The notes: generated from the sequence alone by a model not told the origin. Shown: positions 1 to 7,407, counted from the stretch's first letter. The stretch: DNA of 19,617 nucleotides from an uncultured Lachnospiraceae bacterium (GCA_958405355.1 CATYEA010000009.1:1-19617); one strand, 5' to 3'. Made by a program: numbers and translations.

Positions 1-45
1 CATCGGCGTATGCCCCATGGCCTCCAAAACATTATTATAAATCAT
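1..45 (-). CDS. cysK: Cysteine synthase, N-terminal 15 codons (partial)
   Basis: The minus strand reads MIYNNVLEAMGHTPM from an ATG at 45 and runs off the left edge. This matches the usual start of O-acetylserine sulfhydrylase / cysteine synthase proteins (IYxNVLExxGHTPxVRL). These PLP enzymes make L-cysteine from O-acetylserine and sulfide in the cytoplasm. A good ribosome site (GGAGAGG) lies 9 bases before the ATG, and only 16 bases separate it from the stop of the gene at 62-766, so the two are probably co-transcribed. With only 15 residues visible, a closely related PLP beta-family enzyme such as cystathionine beta-synthase-like cannot be excluded. Confidence 0.65.
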   Translation of the reverse strand, partial: MIYNNVLEAMGHTPM

Positions 46-61
46 CTGTCGATTCCTCTCC

Positions 62-766
62 TTACTTTTCCATAATATGAGACGATTGTATCACATTCTG
101 ATAAAATGTCTCTGCTGTATATCGAACAAAAGCCTCCAGCCCTTCCAGGTTGAACACTTTCATTTTCTTCTCATCTCCCGGCTGCCCCTTCTGACAAATG
201 TCCTCAAGTTCTGCCAATACCCGACTCAACTGTGAGGCATCCACTTCGCTCATATTCACATTTTCCAAAAACCGATATTTGGGCGGCTGTATATGATATT
301 TATCGACAATCCAATGGTTACTCCGCGTATAATCCCCATAATAATATTCGGATGAGAAAAACTTCTCAAACGGAATAAATTCACCGGATTCTTTAAGTTC
401 TACCCGATGAATAAAATCTTTCCGCGGTTCCGGCTGCCCTTTGGCATCTTCAAATGTCAAAATCTTCGGCCAATATTCGTCCACATACCGCTCATCCAGA
501 TATAAATGGGCATAGTATCCCAAAATTACCGGTTCATTCAGACGATGCCCATACTTTTCCAGAAAACGTGACAGCTTTGGTGCCCGTGCGATATTCTCCA
601 GGCCCTCCGGCGCCCAAAAATGGGATATGGCTTTATCTTTTCCCAACCGGGTATCCGGAAGGAGATTACCAAGCAAAAATTCCTGTTTCCAGTCAGCATC
701 CGGCTGCACTTCCATATGTTCCATAATCATGGCCGCCTCTGTAAGATGAATAATAAATCCCGGCAT
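62..766 (-). CDS. Putative zinc-dependent phospholipase C-like protein
   Basis: 234 residues, starting at an ATG with a strong GGGAGGGGA ribosome site. No signal peptide or membrane segment is seen. Spaced His/Asp residues recall the Zn-dependent phospholipase C / nuclease S1-like fold: H7 near the N-terminus (MPGFIIHLTEA), a GNLLPD motif with D38, H49 in SHFW, and a GYYAHLYLDERY helix with H87 and D91. Many Firmicutes carry such small cytosolic relatives, usually annotated as hypothetical or zinc-dependent phospholipase C. Substrate and metal are inferred only from the residue pattern. It lies just upstream of the cysteine synthase gene on the same strand and is divergent from larA. A weak promoter candidate is at 818-845. 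The gene call is firm; the function is tentative. Confidence 0.8.
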   Translation of the reverse strand: MPGFIIHLTEAAMIMEHMEVQPDADWKQEFLLGNLLPDTRLGKDKAISHFWAPEGLENIARAPKLSRFLEKYGHRLNEPVILGYYAHLYLDERYVDEYWPKILTFEDAKGQPEPRKDFIHRVELKESGEFIPFEKFFSSEYYYGDYTRSNHWIVDKYHIQPPKYRFLENVNMSEVDASQLSRVLAELEDICQKGQPGDEKKMKVFNLEGLEAFVRYTAETFYQNVIQSSHIMEK

Positions 767-817
767 ATTTCTCCCCTCCCGATTCTTTTTATTTATGATA
801 CCACATTTTACAATATT

Positions 818-845
818 TTTATATACGTAGAATCATATTTTACAA
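818..845 (-). promoter_or_regulatory. Weak promoter candidate for the 62-766 gene
   Basis: On the minus strand TTGTAA (840-845) and TATAAA (818-823) are separated by 16 bases, about 50 bases upstream of the ATG at 766. Each hexamer matches the sigma-A consensus at four or five of six positions. The surroundings are very AT-rich, so a chance match is possible. Confidence 0.35.
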
Positions 846-896
846 AGGCAAATATTTCTCCGCTCCGGCCCAGCTGCCCGATCACTAAACCTTTAT

Positions 897-911
897 ATTG
901 GTTGGACCAAT
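897..911. promoter_or_regulatory. GntR/FadR-type operator palindrome upstream of larA
   Basis: ATTGGT-TGG-ACCAAT is a perfect 6-3-6 palindrome. It fits the TTGGT-N3-ACCAA core bound by GntR-family regulators of the FadR subgroup, such as PdhR and LldR, which sense pyruvate or lactate. It sits in the spacer of a possible promoter (TTTATA at 892-897, TATAAT at 915-920) and about 45 bp upstream of the better larA promoter. It is also upstream of the divergent gene at 62-766. No GntR gene lies in the window, so the regulator must be encoded elsewhere. Confidence 0.6.
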
Positions 912-955
912 TTGTATAATTGATAAAAAAATACTCGTTAAACAAATAACTTTTA

Positions 956-984
956 TAGACAACTTGCACAAATTATCATATAAT
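956..984 (+). promoter_or_regulatory. Sigma-A promoter of larA
   Basis: TAGACA (956-961) and a perfect TATAAT (979-984) are separated by 17 bases. The predicted start is near 991, giving a leader of roughly 57 bases before the ATG at 1048. An AAAGGAG ribosome site precedes the gene. Confidence 0.6.
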
Positions 985-1047
985 AGAGCAATCGAACTTT
1001 GAGTTTTGAATGATATTATTATGAAGGATTTTTAAAGGAGAACATTT

Positions 1048-2325
1048 ATGAAAACAGTAAACTTTCTTTACGGAAAAACAACACTTGATTTGGAAGTTCC
1101 TGACGATACTCCTGTATTGACTTCCAACATCGATGAATTGCGCAGCGACAAAAGCGGTTATGATATCGTTGCGGAAGCCATGGAAAACCCTATTGACAGC
1201 CCACGTCTTTTTGAACTTGCAAAAGGCAAACCGGACTGCACAATTATTATCAGCGATCACACACGCCCTGTACCAAGTCAGGACATTTTACCTCATATGA
1301 TCCGCGAATTGAGAATGGGAAATCCGGATATCAAGATTACACTTCTTGTGGCTACCGGTTTTCATCGTCAGACAACCATTGACGAGTTAAGAAGCAAACT
1401 CGGTGATGCACTCTACGAAGAATTCAAGGACAGTATCGTTGTTCATGATGCCCATGATCCGGAAAGAAATGCCAAAGTCGGCAAATTACCATCCGGTCCG
1501 GATTGCATCATTGATAAGCTTGCATTAGAAGCATCCCTTCTCGTTGCTGAAGGTTTTATCGAAGCTCACTTCTTCGCCGGCTTTTCCGGTGGACGCAAGA
1601 GTGTTCTTCCAGGCGTCTGCGATGCCGTAACCGTTATGGGCAACCACTGCTCTAAGTTCATTGACAGCCCATATGCCCGTACCGGTATTCTTGACAATAA
1701 CCCGATTCACGAAGATATGATTGCCGCAGCCGAAATGGCTAATCTGGCATTTATCTGTAATGTTGTTATTGATGAAGACAAGAAAACTGTTGCGGCTTTT
1801 GCCGGAAACTTCAATACCGCACACCGCAAAGGCGCCGATTTCCTTGCGAACTATTGTGTCGTAAAACCGGCTCCGGCTGATATCGTTATCACCACGAACG
1901 GCGGTTATCCTCTCGATCAGAATGCTTACCAGTGTTCAAAGGGTATGAGTGCCGGAGAAGCTACAGCAAACCCGGATGCTGTTATGATCATGCTGGCTAC
2001 ATGTTCAGACGGTCACGGCGGCGAACAATACTACCGTTCCATTGCTGAGGCTGAATCTGCTCAGGCCTTCTATGACCAGTGCATGGCAACCGCCCAGGAA
2101 GATACATTGCCTGACCAGTGGTGTGCTCAGATTTACTGCCGTATTCTCTGCAAACACAAAGTACTTTTTGTGGCAGAACCGGAACAGAAAAAAATGATCA
2201 CAGACATGAAAGCCGAGTACTTCCCAACACTTGAGGCTGCTTATGCACGTGCAAGGGAACTGAAAGGTGAGGACGCAAGTTTGACCTGCATCCCTAACGG
2301 TATCTCCGTTATTGTAAGAGACTGA
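1048..2325 (+). CDS. larA: Nickel-dependent lactate racemase family protein (LarA-like)
   Basis: 425 residues, the usual length of the LarA family, which interconverts L- and D-lactate or, in paralogues, other 2-hydroxyacids, using a nickel-pincer nucleotide. Key residues fall at the positions of the Lactobacillus plantarum enzyme: H106 in ATGFHR, H174 in GFIEAHFFAGFSGGRKS, K184 in SGGRKSVLPG (the lysine that holds the pincer cofactor) and H200 in MGNHCSKF. A DHTRPVPS motif (D70, R73) marks the substrate site. The start is set by a ribosome site 7-8 bases upstream. It appears monocistronic, with its own promoter and a terminator at 2352-2390. The cofactor genes larB, larC and larE are not in the window. 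Substrate identity is inferred; the operator upstream fits lactate or a related hydroxyacid. Confidence 0.88.
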   Translation: MKTVNFLYGKTTLDLEVPDDTPVLTSNIDELRSDKSGYDIVAEAMENPIDSPRLFELAKGKPDCTIIISDHTRPVPSQDILPHMIRELRMGNPDIKITLLVATGFHRQTTIDELRSKLGDALYEEFKDSIVVHDAHDPERNAKVGKLPSGPDCIIDKLALEASLLVAEGFIEAHFFAGFSGGRKSVLPGVCDAVTVMGNHCSKFIDSPYARTGILDNNPIHEDMIAAAEMANLAFICNVVIDEDKKTVAAFAGNFNTAHRKGADFLANYCVVKPAPADIVITTNGGYPLDQNAYQCSKGMSAGEATANPDAVMIMLATCSDGHGGEQYYRSIAEAESAQAFYDQCMATAQEDTLPDQWCAQIYCRILCKHKVLFVAEPEQKKMITDMKAEYFPTLEAAYARARELKGEDASLTCIPNGISVIVRD

Positions 2326-2351
2326 TATCTCTCAAAATATATTATATATAG

Positions 2352-2390
2352 AAAAAACAAAGCTCCAGGAGAAATCCTGGAGCCCTCTTT
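2352..2390. terminator. Bidirectional terminator between larA and the lipoprotein gene
   Basis: GCTCCAGGA (2362-2370), a GAAA loop, then TCCTGGAGC (2375-2383): a perfect 9-bp stem. Read on the minus strand it is followed by TTTGTTTTTTC, a good U-tract ending the citrate synthase/lipoprotein operon. On the plus strand the tail is the weaker CCTCTTT. The convergent layout fits a shared terminator. Confidence 0.85.
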
Positions 2391-2410
2391 ATAAAACAAA
2401 GAAATTATTT

Positions 2411-3325
2411 CTAATTCACTTCCACAGAAGTTACCGTAACAGTCTCAGCGCCTTCAGAAAGATCCCCTGTATAATACAAGGTAATATCTGTTCCTTCCTG
2501 CAGTTCACCTGCCACATTCATTTCTGCATCCATTGTTGAAAATGTATATCTTGTTCCGCCGCTGGTTCGTATCGTCACCGTGTTCATTGAAGCTTCAACA
2601 ACGGTTCCGCTGATTCGATCCGCACCGAAGCCATTGCCCGATGCACTACTATTCGATGTGCTGCTGCCTGATGTACTACTGCCTGATATACTGCTGCCTG
2701 AGCTGCTCACTGTAATCCTGGTAGCCGGAACCAGGTCATCTCCCTCAATATCTCCGGTATACGCAACTGTGACCATATCTCCTTCTTCAATATCGGCAGA
2801 ATCACTGACTACAGCTTCTTCTACTGAAAAATAATAATTCTCGCCGTCTGCAGAGCTTTCAATAACCAGCTTCGCTCCCTCGATATATTCCACAACGGTT
2901 CCCGACATCTGACTTCCGCGTTCTGACATGCCGTTGGTCGTTCCGCTTCCTGATGCGGCATCCGAACTCATAGCGACTACCAGTTCCACAGTCGCACCGT
3001 CCGTTTCTGTTCCCGACAATATGCCGCTGTAAACTACGGCAACGGTATTGCCTTCTTTAATCGATTCTCTATTCACTTTATTTACACCGGCGACATCAAA
3101 TTCCAATGTTTTTCCGTCATCCGTTTCAATAACAAGTACACTGCTTTTTAAAGACACCACACGTCCGACTTTAGCATCCAGTTCCTCTGCCCCGGCAGGC
3201 TGAGTTTCTGCCGTTTCCGACGCTGTCTCCTCTTTTTTTTCTTTGCCGCCGCAGCCCACCAGCATGGATGCTGAAAGCACGGCAACTAATGAAATGCCAA
3301 TCAGTTTTTTAAACCAATTTTTCAT
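2411..3325 (-). CDS. Lipoprotein with three tandem beta-type repeats
   Basis: 304 residues. A short basic N-terminus and hydrophobic stretch end in a lipobox (LVGC, C25), so the mature protein should be lipid-anchored outside the membrane. Three homologous units follow at about 52-118, 141-206 and 238-303. Each opens with (S)G-x-VV and a VxI strand, continues with a D/E-rich stretch and an EG-x-x-(V/I) turn, and closes with YxGxLSG/YTGDIEG/YTGDLSEG. A Ser/Gly/Thr-rich linker (207-231) separates units two and three. The pattern recalls small beta-barrel domains of the DUF5666 kind, but the family is not recognised with certainty. The ribosome site GGAGG lies inside the last codons of the citrate synthase gene, 2 bases away, so it is the second gene of that operon. 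The role is unknown. Confidence 0.85.
   Translation of the reverse strand: MKNWFKKLIGISLVAVLSASMLVGCGGKEKKEETASETAETQPAGAEELDAKVGRVVSLKSSVLVIETDDGKTLEFDVAGVNKVNRESIKEGNTVAVVYSGILSGTETDGATVELVVAMSSDAASGSGTTNGMSERGSQMSGTVVEYIEGAKLVIESSADGENYYFSVEEAVVSDSADIEEGDMVTVAYTGDIEGDDLVPATRITVSSSGSSISGSSTSGSSTSNSSASGNGFGADRISGTVVEASMNTVTIRTSGGTRYTFSTMDAEMNVAGELQEGTDITLYYTGDLSEGAETVTVTSVEVN
2645..2704. repeat. Four tandem 15-bp repeats coding a Ser/Gly linker
   Basis: Four units (2645-2659, 2660-2674, 2675-2689, 2690-2704) share the plan (A/G)CT(A/G)CTGCCTGATxT, the first being the most diverged. On the coding minus strand they give pentapeptides such as SGSST in the linker of the lipoprotein. The period of exactly five codons allows length change without a frameshift. 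Confidence 0.8.
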
Positions 3326-3327
3326 TA

Positions 3328-4689
3328 CTATCTTTCCTCCAAAGACTTATATTCTTTTTCTTCCATAATGCTCAGATAGGCCGGACGAATGATCTTATCC
3401 ACATTGACTAACTCTTCAATGCGATGAGCACTCCATCCCACAATTCGTGCCATGGCAAAAATCGGTGTATATAATTCCAATGGAATGTCCAGCATATTAT
3501 ATACAAAACCGCTGTAAAAATCCACATTGGCGCTGACACCTTTATAGATTTTCCGTTTCTCCGCAATGACTTCCGGTGCCAGACGTTCCACGGCCGAATA
3601 AATATCGAATTCTTCTTCTCGTCCCTTTGCCCTTGCCAGACGTTCTACGAAGCTCTTAAAAATCCGTGCTCTTGGGTCGGAAAGCGAATAAACCGCATGA
3701 CCCATACCGTAAATCAAGCCCTTTTTATCAAAGGCCTGTTTGTCCAAAAGCTTACCAAGGTATTCCTTAATGGCTTCTTCATCGTGCAGATCGGATACAT
3801 GCTCCCGCAAATCCCGCATCATTTCCACAACCTTAATATTTGCGCCGCCATGCTTCGGTCCTTTCAGAGAGGACAGAGCCGCAGCCACTACCGAGTAAGT
3901 ATCTGAACCTGCAGAAGATACAACACGGGTCGTAAAGGTCGAATTATTACCGCCGCCATGCTCCATATGTAACACAAGGGCAATATCAAGAACCTTCGCT
4001 TCCAGCTCCGTATATGTCTTATCCGGGCGAAGCATGAGAAGAATATTTTCCGCAGTTGAAAGATTTTCATCCGGGCGATGGATATAAAAACTTTCTCCAC
4101 ATTCATAATGATTATATGCATGATATCCATATACGGACAACATTGGAAGAATAGCAATCAACTGCAGACACTGGCGAAGTACATTACTGATCGACGGATC
4201 TGCCATATTATCATCATAAGAAGCCAGCGTCAGCACACTCTTTGTAATCGAATTCATAATATCCTTACTTGGCGCCTTCATGATGACATCCCTCGTAAAG
4301 TTTGTCGGCAGTGTCCGGCTGGCATTGAGAACACCTTTAAACTCATCCAGCTCTGCCGTATTTGGTAATCGTCCGAATAAAAGTAAATAAGCCACTTCCT
4401 CATATCCGAACCGCTCTCCATGAAATCCTTTGACCAAATCTATGATACTATATCCCCGATACCACAGCTTACCGTCGCAGGGTATCTTTTCTCCGTTCAC
4501 ATTTTTAAACGCTTCAATCTTTGAAATGTGTGTCAAGCCAGATAACACACCATTTCCATTTTTATCCCTAAGTCCCCGCTTTACACCAAACTCATCAAAA
4601 AGCTCTGCCGAAATCAAATCTGTATTCTCGCATATCTTTCCGTATATATCTGTATATTCCACTAGATTCATTTTTTCTTTCTGCTCCAT
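3328..4689 (-). CDS. gltA: Citrate synthase
   Basis: 453 residues. Condenses oxaloacetate and acetyl-CoA to citrate (a 2-methylcitrate synthase role is possible), at the entry of the oxidative branch of the TCA route, which anaerobic Clostridia use for glutamate synthesis. The catalytic triad is visible: H280 in KGPKHGGAN, H331 in GMGHAVY and D390 in SANVDFYSGF. H244 in MEHGGGNNSTF replaces the commoner DHExNAST loop, and GMGHAVY replaces GFGHRVY; I take both as traits of the clostridial branch. The N-terminal extension of about 40 residues before the core is also usual for that branch. The ribosome site is GGAGG, and a strong promoter is at 4723-4752. It heads a two-gene operon with the lipoprotein gene. 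Confidence 0.93.
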   Translation of the reverse strand: MEQKEKMNLVEYTDIYGKICENTDLISAELFDEFGVKRGLRDKNGNGVLSGLTHISKIEAFKNVNGEKIPCDGKLWYRGYSIIDLVKGFHGERFGYEEVAYLLLFGRLPNTAELDEFKGVLNASRTLPTNFTRDVIMKAPSKDIMNSITKSVLTLASYDDNMADPSISNVLRQCLQLIAILPMLSVYGYHAYNHYECGESFYIHRPDENLSTAENILLMLRPDKTYTELEAKVLDIALVLHMEHGGGNNSTFTTRVVSSAGSDTYSVVAAALSSLKGPKHGGANIKVVEMMRDLREHVSDLHDEEAIKEYLGKLLDKQAFDKKGLIYGMGHAVYSLSDPRARIFKSFVERLARAKGREEEFDIYSAVERLAPEVIAEKRKIYKGVSANVDFYSGFVYNMLDIPLELYTPIFAMARIVGWSAHRIEELVNVDKIIRPAYLSIMEEKEYKSLEER

Positions 4690-4722
4690 AAGATATACAC
4701 CTCCATTTTACTATTAGGATAA

Positions 4723-4752
4723 ATTGTAACATTCTTTAAAAATATATGTCAA
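4723..4752 (-). promoter_or_regulatory. Sigma-A promoter of the citrate synthase operon
   Basis: The minus strand has a perfect TTGACA (4747-4752), an 18-base spacer and TACAAT (4723-4728) preceded by TGT, giving an extended -10. The leader would be about 27 bases to the ATG at 4689. Confidence 0.8.
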
Positions 4753-4824
4753 TTATTTCACATAAAAATTTATAGTTGTTTAGAAAAGTTTCACGAACTT
4801 TTCACACTTTCCCTAAAATTCGAC

Positions 4825-4858
4825 AAAAAAACAAGGGCGCTTTGTTTCAAGCCGCCCT
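4825..4858 (-). terminator. Terminator after the Cys-rich tail gene
   Basis: On the minus strand AGGGCG (4853-4858) pairs with CGCCCT (4834-4839), extended by a GCTT/AAGC-like inner part with one bulged base. It is followed by TTGTTTTTTTG (4825-4833). It ends the transcript of the gene at 4909-5439 before the citrate synthase promoter. A further weak 6-bp repeat (CAGGGA/TCCCTG) lies between it and the gene. Confidence 0.75.
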
Positions 4859-4908
4859 CGCGCACAATCAGGGAATATGCTCATGTACGCCACTCCCTGT
4901 TTCACCTA

Positions 4909-5439
4909 TTATTCTATATTACAGCAACCATTACATGTACTGCAGTCTCCGCAGCCGCCGCTCATGACAATATTATCCATCAAATAATCCACCTGGATAT
5001 CATATTCATCCAAAGGCAAATGATGTTCCTGTCCATCACTGTCTGTCACCAGCAATTCCTTTTCAAAAAACTGGATACGAATCGGAATCAATACATTCGC
5101 TCCCGTCTCCCGCGGGTCCGGCCGCCACTCGGCACCTATATGAAGCACCCCGCCAGCTTTCTGCTTATCAGCTTTTGCACCATTTTTAGGCCGGCAAATC
5201 AACCCGGTTCCCACCGTACGAAGTGCCTTTACCCGTCCATCCGGATCAAACTCCAGGGTCGGAAGATGCTCTTCATCCTTTAGCGGTGTATTATCGTAGG
5301 CAATATACAGCCCGGTTTCATGACTGAAAAACACCTGCTGCTCCGGTTCCGCCGATTTCACTATACCATTTTCATAAAATTCCACCCGGTCAGCCATAAA
5401 GGTTCCGACGGAAGTCTCTATCTCCTGAATATTACTCAT
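4909..5439 (-). CDS. Unknown protein with Cys-rich C-terminal tail
   Basis: 176 residues, not recognised. The body (1-155) is predicted soluble and rich in beta strands (for example LYIAYDN, VLIPIRIQFFEKELLVTD). It is followed by a tail with C163, C166, C169, C172 and C173 in the pattern C-x2-C-x2-C-x2-C-C, plus a lone C82. Such spacing can bind zinc or an iron-sulfur cluster, or form disulfides. There is no signal peptide, so a cytoplasmic metal site is the simplest reading, but this is inference. It has its own extended -10 promoter (5484-5512) and a terminator (4825-4858), so it is likely expressed alone. An AAAGGATGG ribosome site supports the ATG at 5439. Confidence 0.8.
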   Translation of the reverse strand: MSNIQEIETSVGTFMADRVEFYENGIVKSAEPEQQVFFSHETGLYIAYDNTPLKDEEHLPTLEFDPDGRVKALRTVGTGLICRPKNGAKADKQKAGGVLHIGAEWRPDPRETGANVLIPIRIQFFEKELLVTDSDGQEHHLPLDEYDIQVDYLMDNIVMSGGCGDCSTCNGCCNIE

Positions 5440-5483
5440 AGAATTACCATCCTTTCCAAGTCAGAGTCACAAGCCCTTTACAC

Positions 5484-5512
5484 AGTATAACATTAACCTT
5501 CCGACGGAACAA
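5484..5512 (-). promoter_or_regulatory. Extended -10 promoter of the Cys-rich tail gene
   Basis: On the minus strand a poor -35 (TTGTTC, 5507-5512) is followed after 17 bases by TATACT (5484-5489) preceded by TGT. The spacer holds a palindrome, TTCCG-N-CGGAA (5499-5509), next to the -35, a fitting place for a regulator to bind. Confidence 0.55.
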
Positions 5513-5526
5513 TCATTTATTTTTTC

Positions 5527-6717
5527 TTATTTAAATGTCACCTCCGCTGAAGCCAGTGCATGCTCAGATAAATATTCGGCAAACGTTTTTTCTTTCTTTT
5601 TCTCCTCATAATCCCCCTTCCATCGATATCCTTTTAACTCACTCAAATATTCATGGAAATCACAGACAAATACATAGACCTTATCTGTATTTCTCTGGTA
5701 TATATTATACAAGAATGTAGAATCCCCCTGATATGGAAGTATATCTCCGTCGGCATCACATATAACCAGCATATAATCATCGCTAGTCTGTCCTTCCGGT
5801 ACAATAAGATTCGCTGTCACTTCATAAGGTGTTTTTACCACTTCTTTGATTCCCACACCTGCATCTCCAACCTGTTCCACATCAATTATCTGAGTCTGAG
5901 AATTGTCTTGATGAATATCCATTTCAAAATGCCATTCTCCCTGATAATGTTTACGTTCTTCATCCACACAGGAAAATTCTGTTCCGTCCGGTTTCAGAGT
6001 TTTAAATTCACCGCCGCCTTCAGAATCACCCCAAAAATCATAAAAAGTGAGCTTATAAGTAAAAGACTCCGGTATGGAAACAAATTCATCTGTCCTTTCG
6101 TCTATTACCCTTTGAAGATCGTCCCGATAGATGCCGATAAAGGTATGCTCGTCCTCAAAATACCCCTCAATAGGTTCTGTAGAAACTCCAAATAAATTGT
6201 CTCCATAGCTGGTTTCATTATAATATCCAATTGTGTCATAACCATAATTTTTATTTTCCATATTCCGTCCATTAAAATCCTCTGGAAATCCTTCTTCACT
6301 ATAAATTTGCATCGCCAGATACAATGCATATTGATTACAATAAACTTCCGATATAGTTACCGTAACTCCATTGGATGTCTGAACGTAAGACGAATCTGCT
6401 TCTTCTCCATGCGATAACTGCTCTGCTTCTTCCTCAGAAATTAAAGACTCTGCCTTCTCACTGTATTTTCCTGAATAAGAAACATCCTCTTCGACCTGCT
6501 CAAACAAATGACCGACAAATGGAAGTTTAGCGGCCAAAGCCGGATGGGTTCCAAAGAAAACAACAGCCACGGCAAAGGCTGCTGCCGTAGCACTGCCGGC
6601 CACTGCCCACCGGCGTCTGCGCTGCCTCTTCTGTTCAAACTTCAACTGATTCAGACTATTTTCCACAACCTGGTCCAACGACTCAGACACAGGAATTTTT
6701 TCCATCCATTTACTCAT
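5527..6717 (-). CDS. Membrane anti-sigma factor, DUF4179-like
   Basis: 396 residues. A cytoplasmic N-terminal part (1-36, ending in an Arg-rich stop RQRRRR) is followed by one membrane helix (about 37-56) and a large acidic extracellular domain (about 65-396). This is the layout of DUF4179 proteins, which hold a partner ECF sigma factor at the membrane and release it on an envelope signal. The zinc-binding HxxxCxxC anti-sigma motif is absent. It starts with ATG at 6717 and overlaps the sigma gene by 8 bases, so translation is coupled. The signal sensed is unknown. No clear terminator follows the stop, so read-through into the next gene is possible. Confidence 0.85.
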   Translation of the reverse strand: MSKWMEKIPVSESLDQVVENSLNQLKFEQKRQRRRRWAVAGSATAAAFAVAVVFFGTHPALAAKLPFVGHLFEQVEEDVSYSGKYSEKAESLISEEEAEQLSHGEEADSSYVQTSNGVTVTISEVYCNQYALYLAMQIYSEEGFPEDFNGRNMENKNYGYDTIGYYNETSYGDNLFGVSTEPIEGYFEDEHTFIGIYRDDLQRVIDERTDEFVSIPESFTYKLTFYDFWGDSEGGGEFKTLKPDGTEFSCVDEERKHYQGEWHFEMDIHQDNSQTQIIDVEQVGDAGVGIKEVVKTPYEVTANLIVPEGQTSDDYMLVICDADGDILPYQGDSTFLYNIYQRNTDKVYVFVCDFHEYLSELKGYRWKGDYEEKKKEKTFAEYLSEHALASAEVTFK

Positions 6718-7240
6718 ATAGATATCCCTCCTTCAAAATGCTTCTTAACTCCTGCTTTGCCCGAAACAGATAGGCCGATACGGACCCCTCCGGTATCTGC
6801 AGTATTTCCGCAATCTCCGATAACTTCATGTCATTAAAATACTTTAATATAACCACTGATTGATATTGCTCTGAAAGTTTTCCTATGGCATCGCATAAAT
6901 CTATTTTTTCTTCCACACGATTCTGTGTCTGCAGAGCAGTTTCCTGTATCTTTTCTAACTGAACCAACGGTTTCTGCCAATTTAGCATATCTTTGGCCGT
7001 GTTGATTAAAATGCGCGTCATCCATGTTTTAAAATATTTTTCTTCCCGCAATGTCTTTATCTGCCGGAATCCTTTAAGAATGCTCTCCTGCACAACATCC
7101 AGAGCCAAATCTTCATTCCGCACATAAAGCCAGGCCGTTTTGTATAAATACGTTTTATACAATTCAACTAACGCTCCATAAGCATCCACATTGCCGCGTA
7201 TGGCTTTCTTCACCCAACGCTCTATACTATCTTCTTTCAC
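6710..7240 (-). CDS. ECF-type RNA polymerase sigma factor
   Basis: 176 residues, the usual ECF size. Region 2 spans about 20-88 (YGALVELYKTYLYKTAW, then DLALDVVQESILKGF for core binding and -10 recognition, then FKTWMTRILINTAKD). Region 4 spans about 115-170, with the helix-turn-helix MKLSEIAEILQIPEGSVSAYLFRAK. The linker between them is short, as usual. The start is GTG at 7240 with AGGAGG 7 bases upstream. It is transcribed with the anti-sigma gene, the usual sigma/anti-sigma pairing. No clean promoter was found between the start and the terminator at 7353-7402. The regulon is unknown. Confidence 0.92.
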   Translation of the reverse strand: MKEDSIERWVKKAIRGNVDAYGALVELYKTYLYKTAWLYVRNEDLALDVVQESILKGFRQIKTLREEKYFKTWMTRILINTAKDMLNWQKPLVQLEKIQETALQTQNRVEEKIDLCDAIGKLSEQYQSVVILKYFNDMKLSEIAEILQIPEGSVSAYLFRAKQELRSILKEGYLYE

Positions 7241-7352
7241 TATTTCGCCTCCTAAAAACTCATCGGTACCAACGATTGTTTGTACTTATTAGACGCTTTT
7301 TTTAGAAATATTCATACAAAAATAACGAAAATTTTCTGGAAACTTCCAAATC

Positions 7353-7402
7353 AAAAAACTCCCGCCTGGCCACATACCAAAACAGGAGTTTTCGTATTTT
7401 TT
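7353..7402. terminator. Terminator between the EEP-family gene and the sigma operon
   Basis: AAAACTCC (7355-7362) pairs with GGAGTTTT (7385-7392) around a 22-base loop that can fold further (CCTG/CAGG). Read on the minus strand the stem runs into a run of T, ending the gene at 7408-8541. On the plus strand TTTTCGTATTTTTTT also follows, so it may work both ways. Confidence 0.7.
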
Positions 7403-7407
7403 TCTAC

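Noticed and set aside
964..984. TTGCAC paired with the TATAAT of larA
   Set aside because: The spacer is only 9 bases; TAGACA at 956-961 gives the proper 17-base spacing.
7288..7300. CGTCTAAT on the minus strand upstream of the ECF sigma gene, like an ECF -10 (CGTC)
   Set aside because: No AAAC-type -35 lies 15-18 bases upstream, so an autoregulatory ECF promoter is not supported.
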